Both the position numbers and the translations under genes were made by a program. From the NCBI RefSeq assembly GCF_026745355.1, contig NC_079202.1:53796709-53860708 (forward strand): 64,000 nt of DNA, written 5' to 3'. Positions 22,062-33,594 of the stretch are shown here, in pieces. The DNA is from Beta vulgaris subsp. vulgaris (taxonomy: Eukaryota > Streptophyta > Magnoliopsida > Caryophyllales > Amaranthaceae). The notes under the pieces were generated by a model. It worked only from the letters and a program-made list of their open reading frames with translations, did no database searches and was not told the origin of the DNA. Numbering within the stretch: the first letter of the stretch is position 1; every line of letters starts with the position of its first letter.

Positions 22062-25000
22062 ATGGCTACATCGACTGAAGTAGTTAAGAAGTTTTTTATT
22101 GCTTCGGTATTCATGTGGGTATTCCCCATTGCTATCATATATGGCTTTCAGCATAATGTATTTCCTGGTAAGCTGTCCAAAATTCCTCTTATACCTGCAA
22201 ATGTCATTAAATGTTCTATTAGATATCGTGCCTTGTTACGTCTACTCTATGGCTCTTCTCCTGGTATGAGTATTAGATTTAAAGCTTATGATATCATGAT
22301 AACAGAGATTCACTTTGCTGATTGTGCTTTTCGTTATATTAGATATGCTTCCTAGGAAGCCGTCCAGAATTCCTCTAATACTTCCAGATTTCATAAATTC
22401 TTTGATAGAGTCTCGTTAGACCTGGCATATTGTGCCTTATTAGTTATTACTACTCAGTTATTCCTCTCACTGGTGTTAAAAAGTATTAGCATTGTGAATT
22501 TATGATTATACAGATTGCGTTTGATTGTGCTATGGATGGAGAGGCATTCAGGTGAGCTGAACATTACTTTTACTGTTGGTTTTAGCTTATTCCAGTTGGT
22601 GTTGTCCGTTTTTGAACAATGTAAACTATACGAGCAAGAGGCCTAGAGTTGGTTGCTTCTTTGGAAATAAGATGCTAGTACCATTTTGGTGACTTTGTAT
22701 AAGACCTGTTTTATCTTAAACATATCTCATTAAGACACCTTAGAAAGGAAGAGGTACACTGTATTTTACAGCATATACAATTTGGAGACTGAGACACATA
22801 ATAGCTGGAGTACTTCAGTATTTCCTTATTATCTTAGAAAATTTGCAAAAACTACCTATTAAAACTGACTTTTTGCGAGAAACTACATTATAACAAGAGG
22901 GGTGAAATACTACCTTATAAAAAAATTTCATTGCAAGGTACCGCTAGATTGAGGCAAGTTGTTTTTTCGGCTTTGCCAAAATGCCAACCTGTGCTAGTCA
23001 CGTAATTTCATTTATGCGTCTTTTTTCTTGTCTTCTTCATTTGTCTTCCTTTCTTCTTTTCTCTTTCCGAGAATTGCTCTTAGGCATAGAAGAACTACAA
23101 CAAACAGCCAATCTCTTTCTATTTTTATTCTCCTTCATCTTCAACATTACAAGATGAGGAAACAAACCCCACTCTCCACACAACTTTGATGCCTAGGCTT
23201 GATCCTCTTCTCTAAACTCAATGAAAAATATTGAGAGAAACCCTTCAATTCCTTCAAATCTCTCCCGATTTCCACTGCAAAGTAATTTTATTTTGGCTCG
23301 AAATTCTTCTTCACACTATAACTGACCAATGGAGTAAACCTCATAAACATAGAAATAGAATCATGGTATGCAATAATGCAAAACCCACTTTCTCAAAGTA
23401 CTCAATTTTGAGCATGTAGTTATCCTCAACTGAAGCTGACAGTTAGCTAGTAAGCCTGTTACCTCATGAATTTCGTGCGCTGGATAAAATGCTTGGGTTG
23501 ATGCGGGTTTTGACAATGGATACAAAAAGGCGGGGCGAACTGCAGATCACATCGTGGTCCGTGGAGGTCGAAAGCAGGTATCTTAACATCCTGGGGGGAG
23601 GAAAGTGAAATGCAGGGAATTTTAAGGTACCCGACTGGAGTTTTGAGCATTGGATTACAGGGGGGAACTTTGTTTACCTTGGTAGAATTTGCTTCAATAA
23701 ATATAGGAAGTTATGAACTGGAAAATGAGAGCAAAGGATTTGGTTGGCAGCAGGAAGCTGAAATTTGAGGAGTGGAAGAAGAAAGGAAGAGAAATGAGGA
23801 AGAAGACAAGAAAAAAGAAGCAAAAATGAAATCACAACTAGCACATAATGGTCAATGCTGGTTAAAAAAGTCAACTTGCTTGAATCCGGCAATACTTTCT
23901 TGCAACGAAAACATTTTATTAGATTTTCCCCACTTCTTTTATTGGTAGTTTCTCACAATAAGTCACTTTTAAATTTTAATAGGTAGTTTCAGACTAATTT
24001 TACTATCATTTATGAAGCAAGTAATGCAAATATCTAAGAGTGTGACAAGTTCCTGAGGATGAAAACCAGCAGATGAAACTAATAATATAGACCTTTGGAT
24101 AGTTGAATTACAGCTTATTGTTTGGGTATCTGTTGCAGGGTATATAATATTCCCTAAAATCTTTGAGCCATGAGGCCCAAGTCTTGGGCCCATTATGAAT
24201 GTTATAGACCTTTGTCATATCTGGTTGCTTGGCTTGGTCTCATGTTTTTGCCCATATATCCTGGTATGATAAAGACCCTGATGTCATCAACATGTTAGGA
24301 GAGGTTGCTAGTCCAGCTTCAAGCACAGCTCAACCACACTTATAGCATAGTATAATGCTTCCTCTGTTTCATTGTTATTGCAACATCTCCTTTTGGCACA
24401 TTTTTTAAGAAAGACATGTAAAGAGGAGAGAGATAGAGATAGATAAAAAGTGGGACCCATGTGATACGAGAGAGATAGAGCGCATACCTTAATAAATAAG
24501 GAAACATTGCAATTAATATGAAACTTCTAAATAAGGGAAATATTACAATTAAAAAGCACGGAGGAAGTATTGGGCTACAAGCCTACAACACCAGAAATCC
24601 TGGAGAGTTGTGATCTACAAGCCTACAACACTACAAGCCTTGGACCCATTGCAAGTATTCGAAAACAGAGGAAGTATGTATTAATGTTGGAAGTATATGT
24701 CTTTGAGTAAGCCTTGGCGTGGAAATAGCAACTTTCCTCAAAGCTCTGTTGCCGGGCCTCAACACTTCGACTTTCAATAAGGTCTAGGATTATGAATACT
24801 CTGTTTCTAGATCCTTTAAGTTCTGAGGTAATCTCTATTCCAAGCGACCTAAACATCCCAGAGCATTGAGACATTTGCTTGAGTGCTGGAAGCTAGCTAA
24901 GTTGAGAGTTGAGACCCACATATTATCAAATTCCAAGTTGTCATTGTGTATCTGTTTCAGGAGTTAGCCTCAGTTATTTCTAGCCTCAAGAGCCATAAGT

Positions 25001-25707
25001 CATAGCTTTGCCTCATCTGGGCGCCTTTTGGGTCTGTACGGTTTAAGTTGTAAAAAATTAATGTTAGAGGCATTAGCGTCAGCCCTCAGCCGACCCTTTG
25101 AGCTTCTTTATCTTGGAGCATTGGATTTTTATTATCCTGGAATGATCTGGAAGTGTAATAGCAGTTATTAGGCCAGGGTTGAGGGTTTCCCTGTAATATC
25201 CTCCTAGCTTAATAGGCTCTCCAGTAACTGGTTCCTAAGAAGTTATCTCACTAAGTGAAGCTAACTCTCTTAGAAGTGCTTGTCATTTAGTTAATTTGGT
25301 TCTGAACAAGTTGGTGAAGAGTCTTGCTTTTTTAGCTATCTTCTGGTATGTTGGTTTTATAAACAGAATCAACAATCTTTCATACTACTGTTCTGTAATT
25401 CCTTTACCCCTTATTATCCCTTTTTGCTGTTTTATGACGTAGGTTCACTTATCACAGCTATTGATATTAAAATTTACGTTTGCGGGTATAATATGTATCA
25501 GGTTTAGCAAACCTTTCTCCTTATTATCACACGCTGTTGGGCGGATTTCTGGCCGTTATATCAATTAACGTGGTAATCGCCCTTTACATATGCATGGCAA
25601 TGAAAGAGCCTTCGGTCAAGCACGAACCAGATCCAACATTTGTTGCGAAGGCTAAAGCCAGTATAAACAACCAAGCCGAAGCTGGAACCAATGAAAAAGA
25701 AGACTAG
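22062..25707 (+). CDS. VMA21-type V-ATPase assembly factor
   Basis: Two coding exons, 22062-22167 and 25502-25707, joined in phase 1 across a 3.3-kb GT-AG intron, give 103 residues, the usual size for plant VMA21-like proteins. The product has a short polar N-terminus, a first membrane segment (about residues 11-29, FFIASVFMWVFPIAIIYGF), a short lumenal loop with NVFPGLANLSPYYHTL, and a second membrane segment (about 46-69). Its basic/acidic tail has the plant signature KEPSVKHEPDPTFVAKAKAS. VMA21 proteins sit in the ER membrane and help assemble the Vo sector of the vacuolar H+-ATPase. The C-terminus (EKED) lacks a plain dilysine retrieval signal. The intron carries a long-inverted-repeat element and a MITE; the coding sequence is intact. 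Confidence 0.93.
22161..22420 (+). repeat. Duplicated exon 1/intron junction of the VMA21 gene
   Basis: The junction region at about 22161-22230 (TTTCCTGGTAAGCTGTCC, AAATTCCTCTTATACCTGC) is repeated at about 22349-22420 as CTTCCTAGGAAGCCGTCC, GAATTCCTCTAATACTTCC. In the copy the GTAAGC donor has become GGAAGC, so it cannot act as the same splice site. Confidence 0.6.
22853..23987. mobile_element. Long-inverted-repeat (MULE-like) element in VMA21 intron
   Basis: The left end AAACTACCTATTAAAAC...GCGAGAAACTAC is matched on the opposite strand at the right end by AAACTACCTATTAAAAT...GTGAGAAACTACC. Pairing continues for over 200 bp inward (GGCAAGTTG, TGTGCTAG, TTTTTTCTTGTCTTCTTC on both arms). 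Total length is about 1.1 kb with no credible ORF. Long terminal inverted repeats suggest a non-autonomous Mutator-like element, of a different family from the C/G-arm elements. A clear target duplication was not found. Confidence 0.72.
24355..24570. mobile_element. Stowaway-like MITE in VMA21 intron
   Basis: Ends read TGCTTCCTCTGTTTCATTG and, inverted, GCACGGAGGAAGTA. The interior has ATTGCAACATCTCC and GGAAACATTGCAATTAATATG blocks that also pair. About 215 bp, flanked by TA-rich sequence, noncoding. Confidence 0.7.
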
Positions 25708-26781
25708 GACTTAAATGAGGTCGCTACCATTTTCAGGACTCACCCATTGCCAACAGATGAAGTTGGAGAAAAGATGGGCGTAAAATGGCTGGTTCTACAG
25801 GGTGTTCATGCTATTAATGAGGTAAACATGCTGATCACAATTTCAATGCGACAAGACATACTCTGATGGAACTAGGTTTTTGTTGATCAATGGTTTGATC
25901 AAGATGCGCACAAAAAATGATAGGTTTTCATATTATGGGGATTTTGAAATGTGATTTTGCTTTTCCAAGAGGTTGTATTATTGTGGGAAAAAACTTTGTC
26001 CACCACTTTGGAATCCAATTCAGCAATACAAATCATCTCTTTAATTTTATTCTCATGGGTGGATTACCTAGGGCAAACAGTACACTTTTCTATTAGTAAG
26101 CATCCGCTCCTTTCTCTGTTCTCATGTGGGTGAAAGTGACTTCATGAAATATTACTCATTTCATCATGTAATGTCTCATCATTTTGTACTTCTCCGTTTC
26201 TTAATACATTCAATATTAGCAAATGACACATAAATCGAGGAGGAGATAGTGAATATGACCCGTCTGCTTAAATAATACTTCAATCGTATTTTTCTAGATG
26301 TTATGCTTGTATAGTAATTATTATTTATCAATTAACATTATTTGATTTGTTATTCTTTATGTATAAGAAATAACATTGGCAAGTGGGTTTCTTGTTTGAC
26401 TCATCTTAAAGTATATTTTCACAATATCAAATTTTTAGATTTTTTTGCTATGCATATATAAAGAATTTATTGATCAAAATAATGCATTGGATGACGTGAA
26501 AACAAGAAGTGTAGCTCTAAAAAAAGAGGAAGTAAAATGAAGCTTTCTTTGTGTAAGAATTTGCTAATAAGAGAATGTTGCAAGTGTTAGGAAAAATCCA
26601 ATTTTTCATCCCATTCTTGATGGAATACTACTTTGGTTAAAATTTTAAATTTTATAGCATGTAGTGTAGGTTAGCAGTTATTACTGTTTTTTTTATTGCG
26701 CGTTGGTGATATTTATTGATAGATAATTGTTTCCCTTTACTTCATGGATTGAGATAGAAACCCATTTTAGTTATTTGGTCC
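25708..26781. other. VMA21 3' flank, no gene
   Basis: Probable 3' UTR for the first few hundred bases, then AT-rich DNA. A decayed MITE-like piece (TTCTCCGTTTCTTAATACATT...GAGGAGGAGATAGTGAA, about 26160-26260) is present. No gene is recognisable. Confidence 0.35.
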
Positions 26782-27118
26782 TAGGGGTGTCAATGATGTG
26801 AGTCGAGTTCGAGTTCGAGTTTGAGCTAGCTTGACTCGATACGTTAGCATCTCGAGTTAAGTTTTAGTTCAGTTGAGCTCACTCGAGTCAAGTATTGACG
26901 AGCTTTCACCGAGTAGATTTCGAGTAGCTTCTAAGTGTCTCATGTTAAAAGCAACAAGCAGGTAGAAAAATGTTGAATTTTAGTATTTTGCTATTGATAA
27001 TTGGGCATTCGAGCTTCTTAAGAGTTTTCGAGTCGAGTATTGAGTTGCTCAACTCACCAACATCTCGAGTCGAGCTCACTCGAGTTGTCTCGAGTGACTC
27101 GCCTTATTTACACTCCTA
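26782..27118. mobile_element. hAT-type MITE, relative of 2309-2667
   Basis: Starts TAGGGGTGTCAATGATG and ends TTATTTACACTCCTA. The interior is packed with CGAGTTCGAG and CTCGAGTCGAG words, as in the element at 2309-2667, and the ends share the TAGGGGTG pattern. An 8-bp duplication could not be confirmed. The open frames inside are chance. Confidence 0.72.
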
Positions 27119-30100
27119 TGATCCAAATCTAGGATGGTGTAATTTGAATTAGTAATGTGACCTTGTGAGGCCTATAAAAGCCTTAATGTATCAGTAGTCT
27201 AATGGTATTGATTTTATATTCATATTGCCAAATCTCTTGAGTAAAACCTTTGCCAATAACAATTAAGGTTGGTCCACTTTTAAACACACTAGTATTACCA
27301 AAATAGAAGAGGTACCTTACTAAACTAGGACCTTGCTTAGGTTAATCTAGTTTAAGTACGTCAGCAAGGTCCCTTGGGAGTATAGAGGAAGTTAAAGGAA
27401 ATCCCTACCCTAAATTGCATTTAGTAGAATTTGAATCATATCTTTACCAGTTATCACTCCACCAATCAATGCTTTATATGTTGGTAATGCCAAAAAGTGT
27501 GTAATTGATACGAATAATATGTGCTAGTGGTGGACAGTCATTGTTAGTATTTTAGCAGTCCTCAGAAAGGTACTGTAGCCAAGTAATTTTATAGTAACTC
27601 GATAACTTAGAAAATTTCTAATTTGGCTGTATGGGTTTCCTGGTAATAACTAATAACTTCTACATGTATTAATAATGGGTGTGTCTCCAAAAACAGGGGC
27701 AAAACATAGCCCATACGTAAACAAAAGACTGAGAAATATGTGTCTGCATCCTCACATTCACATTCACTCATGTGTAACAATCATATTAGAATTGGCTATT
27801 CGAAAAACTAAACGATGTATCAAAGCAATAATACTAATAATATCAAAACATAACAATCATACATTATATGTATCATGTGCAATGACTCAAAAAAAACTTT
27901 GGCTTAACATATTCTTGTTTTTGTGACATTTATCATCATTGGATTCCCTGTTTTTCCCATTTATAATTAACAGATTATAGTCCTTCCAAAGTGCTAAACC
28001 ACTAGACATTGTTGATGTATTTGGCAGGCAAGAGCATCTTCTGAGTGCAACAAAGTTGAACAATTTCTTCTTAAATCACTTTCTCTCTCCTCATCTTTTT
28101 TGTCCCTTTCCTTTCTGGGTTACCCTTCTGTCAAAGGTTCTATTGGATGATGCATACTTTGTGAGCACATGTTTGCTTTGCTTTGCTCTTTTGTTCAATT
28201 TTATTTGCTTCAAATTTGACTTTTAGGGTTTCCACTTTATTAATAGTGTGTAGGGTATAAAAAAGATGTAATCAATCTAATGAAGAATGTTTTTTTTTTC
28301 TTTTGAGTTGGATTTTGATGGGTCTTAAGGGATCTCTTTAGAAATGTGATATAGATTTGATATCTTAAAAGTTACTTTGATAATATTGTCTTAAGATTTG
28401 TTGAATCTTCTCATTTATCATCATGATTCATGTTCTTTAGATTTTTTATGAGTTGGTTTTTATTGAGTTTTCTTATAAGAATACCTAGTAAAATTTTAGG
28501 TCGAAGAGAATGGATGATGTAAAAAAGGAGAGAGGTTAAGGGAAGGTTTAGGGTTTTGTTAAATGTCTCTGTGAAATTTCCTATTAACGCATTATACAAA
28601 ATGTTTTGGTGTTATTAGGAAATATCAGGACGGTATGTAGCAAACCAGAAGGTTTAAGACTCCTAAATCACATTGTGGTTGGGAATTGGATTTGTAAATG
28701 AGGTACAACTAGCTGTACCACACTCTATCAAGTCATGTTACACCATATCATTAATCATTGTATACTTATTTTTTGCAATATCTTGAAATCTAAAAGTCGT
28801 CTTCTTGCATTGTTACAAGTCAAGTTATGTGTTGCTTTCTTTTTCTTACATTGTGCGAATAAAATTGATCCCCTTATTATATTATAGTAATTTTTTGGTA
28901 AATTCTATACTATTTAGGAATAATTGATAGAAATAATTCTACCTTTGTGCGGTCTTATGAAAATGATCCAACTTCGTAATAATCTCAAATCAATTCCCAT
29001 ATTGTCACCCAATTTTCTTATAACGGGTCATAACTTGATAATAACTTGTACAACAAGACGTCCTATTCTTATATCACATAATGTATGTGCAACTTGTGGT
29101 GTGAGAAATATTACATGTATAAAGACAACATGTGGTGGAATTTGCTTCTCTAAACCTGAGGTTATTTCTCCCACTTTAGAATATTTTGCTTTACAACTTG
29201 TGACAACGTAAAGTTGTAAACTATGATCCTATCATGTAAAATGTAATGTTCCATTCTAAGAAGAACAGTCTTATTCACCCCTCAAAAAATAAAAAAAAAT
29301 ATTGATAATTGGCTTAAGTTATAGTTTTTTTTGTTTCTTTTTGTTCTTTTTATTTATACCTTAACATTATTTAAAAGTTAAAGAAAATTTTCTAAATTCT
29401 TTTCAATATATATAAGAGAAAATGATATATGTGCGTGCGCACGCTATATTTGGTAGAATAATTGAAATTAGAAGCATATCTAATTAAAAATTGACTCAAA
29501 TGATATTGAAAAATGATTCTTGGATAGACTTAATAGGATTTTCTTTTTTGTACATTGACTAGAATGATTAATTTTGTTTGACATTAATTACATAAAAATA
29601 ATTGTTATGATCAGGCTTTAAAAAATACAAAATTTAATTCCTTTGATTTTTTAAAATTTTAATTAGATCAGAATACTTTGTACATGCATACTTGCAGGCA
29701 GAGAAATTGTGCTTAATAGAAGATCTGGATAATAATTTCCATTTTGTTACCAAAGCCTATATGATCCAACCTGCAAGGTACAAACTAAAAATAACTTAAT
29801 CAAAGCTACTTGACTCAAATCTGACTTAACGAACTTAATGATGAAATTATTGATGAAATAATATATGTAGATTTTATTGATGAAAATTATATGATACTTC
29901 TAATTGGTTTTACAGTCAAGGATCATTGCATGATTCAAGGATCACTAATTAATTAGTTCACCACCGATTTGTAGATCCTAACTGCAATATAAATAATATA
30001 AAAATTTATACGGCGATGCAAATAATTAGATATACGCACACGCATAATGATATTATATGGTTCAAGAGATCGGTCAATAAAAAAATAATAGTACGTAACA

Positions 30101-30665
30101 TACTACTAAACTTAAGACACTAGCTCCCTCGTACTGTAAACAGGAGCAACCAATCTTGTTTGATGGAAGTGATGGGAAACTCACCTTGTAATTTTGAGGT
30201 CATAAGTTCGAATCTCATTATTTACTTGTGCTTAGGAGTAGGGATGTCCATATATTTATACGAATCATTTTCGTAAAAAAAAAAAAGATGTATACGAATC
30301 GTTGAAGTTCCTTATAGTTTATACTTCAAGTAAAAGTTAGACCCGACTACGGAACCACGTAACTTGACTATAATCCCAAATAAGTGAATTAAGATTGGAA
30401 TTTTCGACGTATCCAACTAATAACTTTGATCAATTTGTCCAATCAAAAGGATTAGGTTAGGGATGAGATGATTCGAAAATAATTTATTTTGACTTGTTTT
30501 ACTTATTTATAGAGAAAAGTTTCAAAAGATTGTATTGATAATGTAAAATTTAATCAAAAGAATTTTAAAAACAATCTAGTGTATGATAGGTCGTAATTAT
30601 TTCAATAAACTTTAAGCATGCATAACTTTTGCAATGTATTTGTTCATTTGGTATATAAAGTTTTA
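27119..30665. other. Gene-free AT-rich stretch with one orphan exon-like block
   Basis: No gene is recognised. One exon-like block lies at about 29698-29778, where CTTGCAG precedes an open 27-codon stretch that ends at AAGGTACAAA. No partner exons were found, so it may be chance. A possible tRNA-derived SINE remnant (GTCATAAGTTCGAATCTCA at about 30200-30220, ending in an A-run near 30286) is also weak. Confidence 0.35.
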
Positions 30666-31194
30666 CGGTTTTCTCACCAAATACCCCAACCGAGTTTTCA
30701 GTTTATTCACAAGGTACCCTCGCACTTTTAAAAATACACGGGGTACTCCTTAGGTTCACAATAGGTTATCCAAATGTCCTTAATGACTAACGGCGCTAAC
30801 CACCGTTAGTCATTAATCTTAATTTTATTTTAAGCCCTAATTAACCCTAATTCTAACCCTAATCCTAACCTTACTTTTAACCCTAACCCCATAATCCCCT
30901 AACCCTAACCCCATAATCCCCTAACCCTAACCCACCCTCCCACAGCCACTACCCCATCCCCCACCCTCCCACCACCCCTGCAGCTCCCTCCCACCCCACT
31001 CCGACCCCAGGAGCTCCCCCTCCCTACTCCTCGCTGCCGCCCTCCCCCACGCACCCCTACCCCATGCAGAGCAGCAACCCTCCCCCACCCAAGCGTGACT
31101 CTCTCCCAATCTACCTGCGTGACTCGCCGATCTATCCCCAACAGCCTTTTTTGCAGAAAATTAAAGAGTGGTGGGGGAGGGGGGTTACGGGAAT

Positions 31195-31350
31195 CAGCGA
31201 GGGTGGGGGAGGGGTGCGAAAATCAACGGGGGTGGAGGAAGGGGTAAGAAAATCGACGGGGGTGGGAGGAAGGGGTGCGAAAATTGACGGGGGTGGGAGG
31301 AAGGGGTGCAAAAATCGACGAGGGTGGGAAGAAGGGGTGCGAAAGCTGCG
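31195..31350. repeat. About 33-bp tandem repeats inside element B
   Basis: The phrase GTGCGAAAATCGACGGGGG followed by TGGGAGGAAGG recurs at about 31-34 bp spacing, four to five times with variants. The complementary C-rich version (TCGATTTCCGCGAACTCCC) forms a similar array in element A at about 190-400, so the repeat is a family trait. Confidence 0.85.
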
Positions 31351-31463
31351 ATGGGGGGGGTGGGAGCCTGCGGGATGGTGGGTGAGGGGGTTGTTGTGGG
31401 GTTACGAGGGGTGGCGGTGGCGGCTGCAAAGGTGGGGTAGGGGAGGGTGAGGGTGGCGGCTGT

Positions 31464-31500
31464 AGGGGTGGGGTGGGGTGGGGTGGGGTGGGGTGGGGGA
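31464..31500 (+). repeat. GGGGT run, potential G-quadruplex
   Basis: Six to seven consecutive GGGGT units, followed by more G-runs to about 31535. The spacing of four-base G runs by single T satisfies the usual G-quadruplex pattern many times over. It lies in the G-rich arm of fold-back element B. Confidence 0.85.
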
Positions 31501-31977
31501 GGGGGCGGCGGCTGCAGGGGTGGGGTGGGGGAGGGGGTGGTGGTTGGGTGGTAGTGAGGTTAGGGTTTGAAATTAGAGTTTAGGGTTGGGGTAAGGTTAG
31601 ATGTTAGGGTTTAGTTAGATGTTAGGATTAAGTTAGATTAATTAGGGTTAATTAGGGTCTAATAAGGGTTAAAACTAACAGTGTTAACCGTCGTTGGTCA
31701 CTATGGGCACGTGGATGTATTACCGTGAAACTAAGGAATACCCCGTGTATTTTCAAAAGAGCGATGGTACCTCGTAAATAAACTGAAAATTCGAGGGCAT
31801 TTGGTGAAAAAATCGAAAATTTTAACTCATTTTCAATTTATATATGATAATTGACCGAGTTAAATGGGTAACTTTAATAAATAGGTCGGATTAAAATTCA
31901 ATTTTCCTATCTTATTGTTAATTAATTAACTTGTAGATTGAAGGCTTTAGAGACTTGTCCAGTATATATTGATAATA

Positions 31978-33148
31978 CGGTTATTTCACCAAATACCCCT
32001 GACAAAAAAATTTATTAACCAAATACCCCCATTTTTTTCAAAATTCACCGGATACCCCTAACCTTCAAAAAAAATTCACCAAATACCCAAAATTTTTTAA
32101 AAATATACCAAAAATACCCTTTTGACTAACGGATGTTAATGCTCTGTTAACTAATTAACCCTAAGAAATCCTAATTAAACCTAACTAAATTCTAAACTCT
32201 CCTTAACCCAAGCCCAACCCACCAACCCTACCCCCCAAACCCTAGACGTACCCACCCCCACCAGCCAACCCCCACCCCCTCCCCTCCCCCTCCCCGGCAA
32301 CCCCCACGCAGACCCCTTTCCCGACAACCCCCCTTCCCTCGCCTTCCTCGTGCCTCCCCTCCCTGTCCTTAACTTGCGCCTCCCTCACTAGCACCCCCTC
32401 CCCCACGCCGCAGCCTCCCGCCTCCCCCTCCCTCACTCTTGCCGGCAAACTTGTCCCCCTCTCCCTCTCTCACTCTCGTCGGCATACCGTAGCTCCCTCT
32501 TCCCCCATTTCATTCAAATCAAAGATCCACCAATGACAGATAATCTGCCATTGTCGAAAACTGTGACTTCGAAGGGGTGGGGCGGCTCGAGATTCATGAT
32601 TTTTTGGCAGGGGAGGGGGAGCGACGAATTCGAAGAGGTGGGGGAGCTAGCGACGACTTCAAAGGGGTAGGGGTAGGGGGATTCGGGATATGGGTGGAGG
32701 GGAGGTGCGGGTTGTGGGTGGTGGGGAGGTGCGAGCTGGGTGGCGGGGTTGCGGGCTAAGGGTGGTTGGGAATGGTGGGGGGTTTGGGTGGTTGGAGGGA
32801 GGGGTTGCGTGGGGCGGCAACGGGAGAGGGGATGCGTGGCTGCTGCAGGGGAGGGGGTGGGGGGGTGGTGGAGTTGGAGTTGGGTAGTGGGGGGCTGGGG
32901 TTTGGTTAGGCCTAGTTAGGGTTTTTAGGGTTAGTTAGGGTTTTTTGAGTTATTAGGGGTAACGAAAGTTTTTCTAGGGTTAATTAGGTTTTTTAGGGTT
33001 GTTAATGACTAACGGAGTTAACCGCCGTTAGTCATTAAGGGCATCTGGTGAATTTTTTTAAAGGTTAGGGGTATCTGCTGAATTTTGAAAAAGGTGAGGA
33101 TATTTGGTGAATAAATTGTTTTATCAGGGGTATTTAGTGAAATAACCA
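31978..33148. mobile_element. Fold-back MULE-like element C
   Basis: Begins CGGTTATTTCACCAAATACC and ends with the inverse, GGTATTTAGTGAAATAACCA. A perfect 9-bp duplication TTGATAATA flanks it (31969-31977 and 33149-33157). The left arm (32210-32510) is C-rich and the right arm (32570-32900) is G-rich. CCCTAA/TTAGGG-like motifs lie in both subterminal regions and a hairpin at 33002-33038 matches those of elements A and B. It sits only about 160 bp from element B. It has no transposase, so it must be moved by another element. Confidence 0.9.
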
Positions 33149-33366
33149 TTGATAATATATTAGATTCATATTCACCAACTTAGAAGTTTGCACTACAATT
33201 TAGCTTTAGGGGTTATGTTTCGCATAAGCTATCGAATTAGCTTTTGAAGTAGTGTTTTATAGCAAAAAAGCTTTACTATTTTTCTTTTTGTTTGTTATTT
33301 TATTTTATCAACTAATCTTGCCTAACAACTACTCGAGCGAAACCTAATCTCTAGCTAGAAACTTAT

Positions 33367-33594
33367 GGCTCGTTCGTTATTGTTTTTTGTTTTCAGTTTT
33401 TAGTTTTTTTGAAAACTAAAAACCAAAAACAGGAAACCAGAAAGAGTGGTTTTCACTTTTTAGTTGTCAGTTTTCAAAATCATCATATTCCTAATAAATT
33501 TGACTAATTTTTTATTCATTATAGGACATATATCATATGACTTTGAAAATCAAAAAACCAAAAAACAAAAAATCACAATAATACCGAACGGGCC
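33367..33594. mobile_element. MITE with GGCTCGTTCG/CGAACGGGCC ends
   Basis: The left end GGCTCGTTCGTTATTGTTT and the right end AATACCGAACGGGCC are inverted relatives, and inner TTTTTTGTTTTCAGTTTTTA pairs with the AAAACC/AAAAAAC runs near the right end. About 228 bp. The flanks do not give a clean target duplication, so the superfamily (hAT or PIF/Harbinger) is open. Confidence 0.65.

Larger units (their letters stand above)
30666..31815. mobile_element. Fold-back MULE-like element B
   Basis: Begins CGGTTTTCTCACCAAATACC and ends with the inverse, GGCATTTGGTGAAAAAATCG. Flanks AAAGTTTTA (30657-30665) and AAAATTTTA (31816-31824) match at 8 of 9 positions, the 9-bp size of MULE duplications. Inward from the left are a hairpin (30780-30816), CCCTAACCCTAA-like motifs and a C-rich arm (30880-31130). 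A G-rich arm (31170-31560) and TTAGGG-like motifs mirror them on the right. The G-rich arm holds four to five imperfect repeats of about 33 bp and a run of GGGGT units. Open frames here are low-complexity. Confidence 0.85.

Noticed and set aside
28924..29211. 95-codon plus-strand frame
   Set aside because: No domain, no splice context, and composition typical of chance frames in AT-rich DNA.
30840..30930. CCCTAACCCTAA motifs considered as telomeric repeat
   Set aside because: The motif is irregular, short, of TTAGGG rather than plant TTTAGGG type, and recurs inside the subterminal parts of transposons, with unique DNA on both sides.
30905..31450. Open frames on both strands in the C/G-rich arms (also 215-675, 32242-32887, 51274-51525)
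   Set aside because: They consist of Gly/Arg/Trp or Pro/Ser runs produced by strand-skewed repeats, overlap on both strands and show no domain. They are by-products of the fold-back elements.
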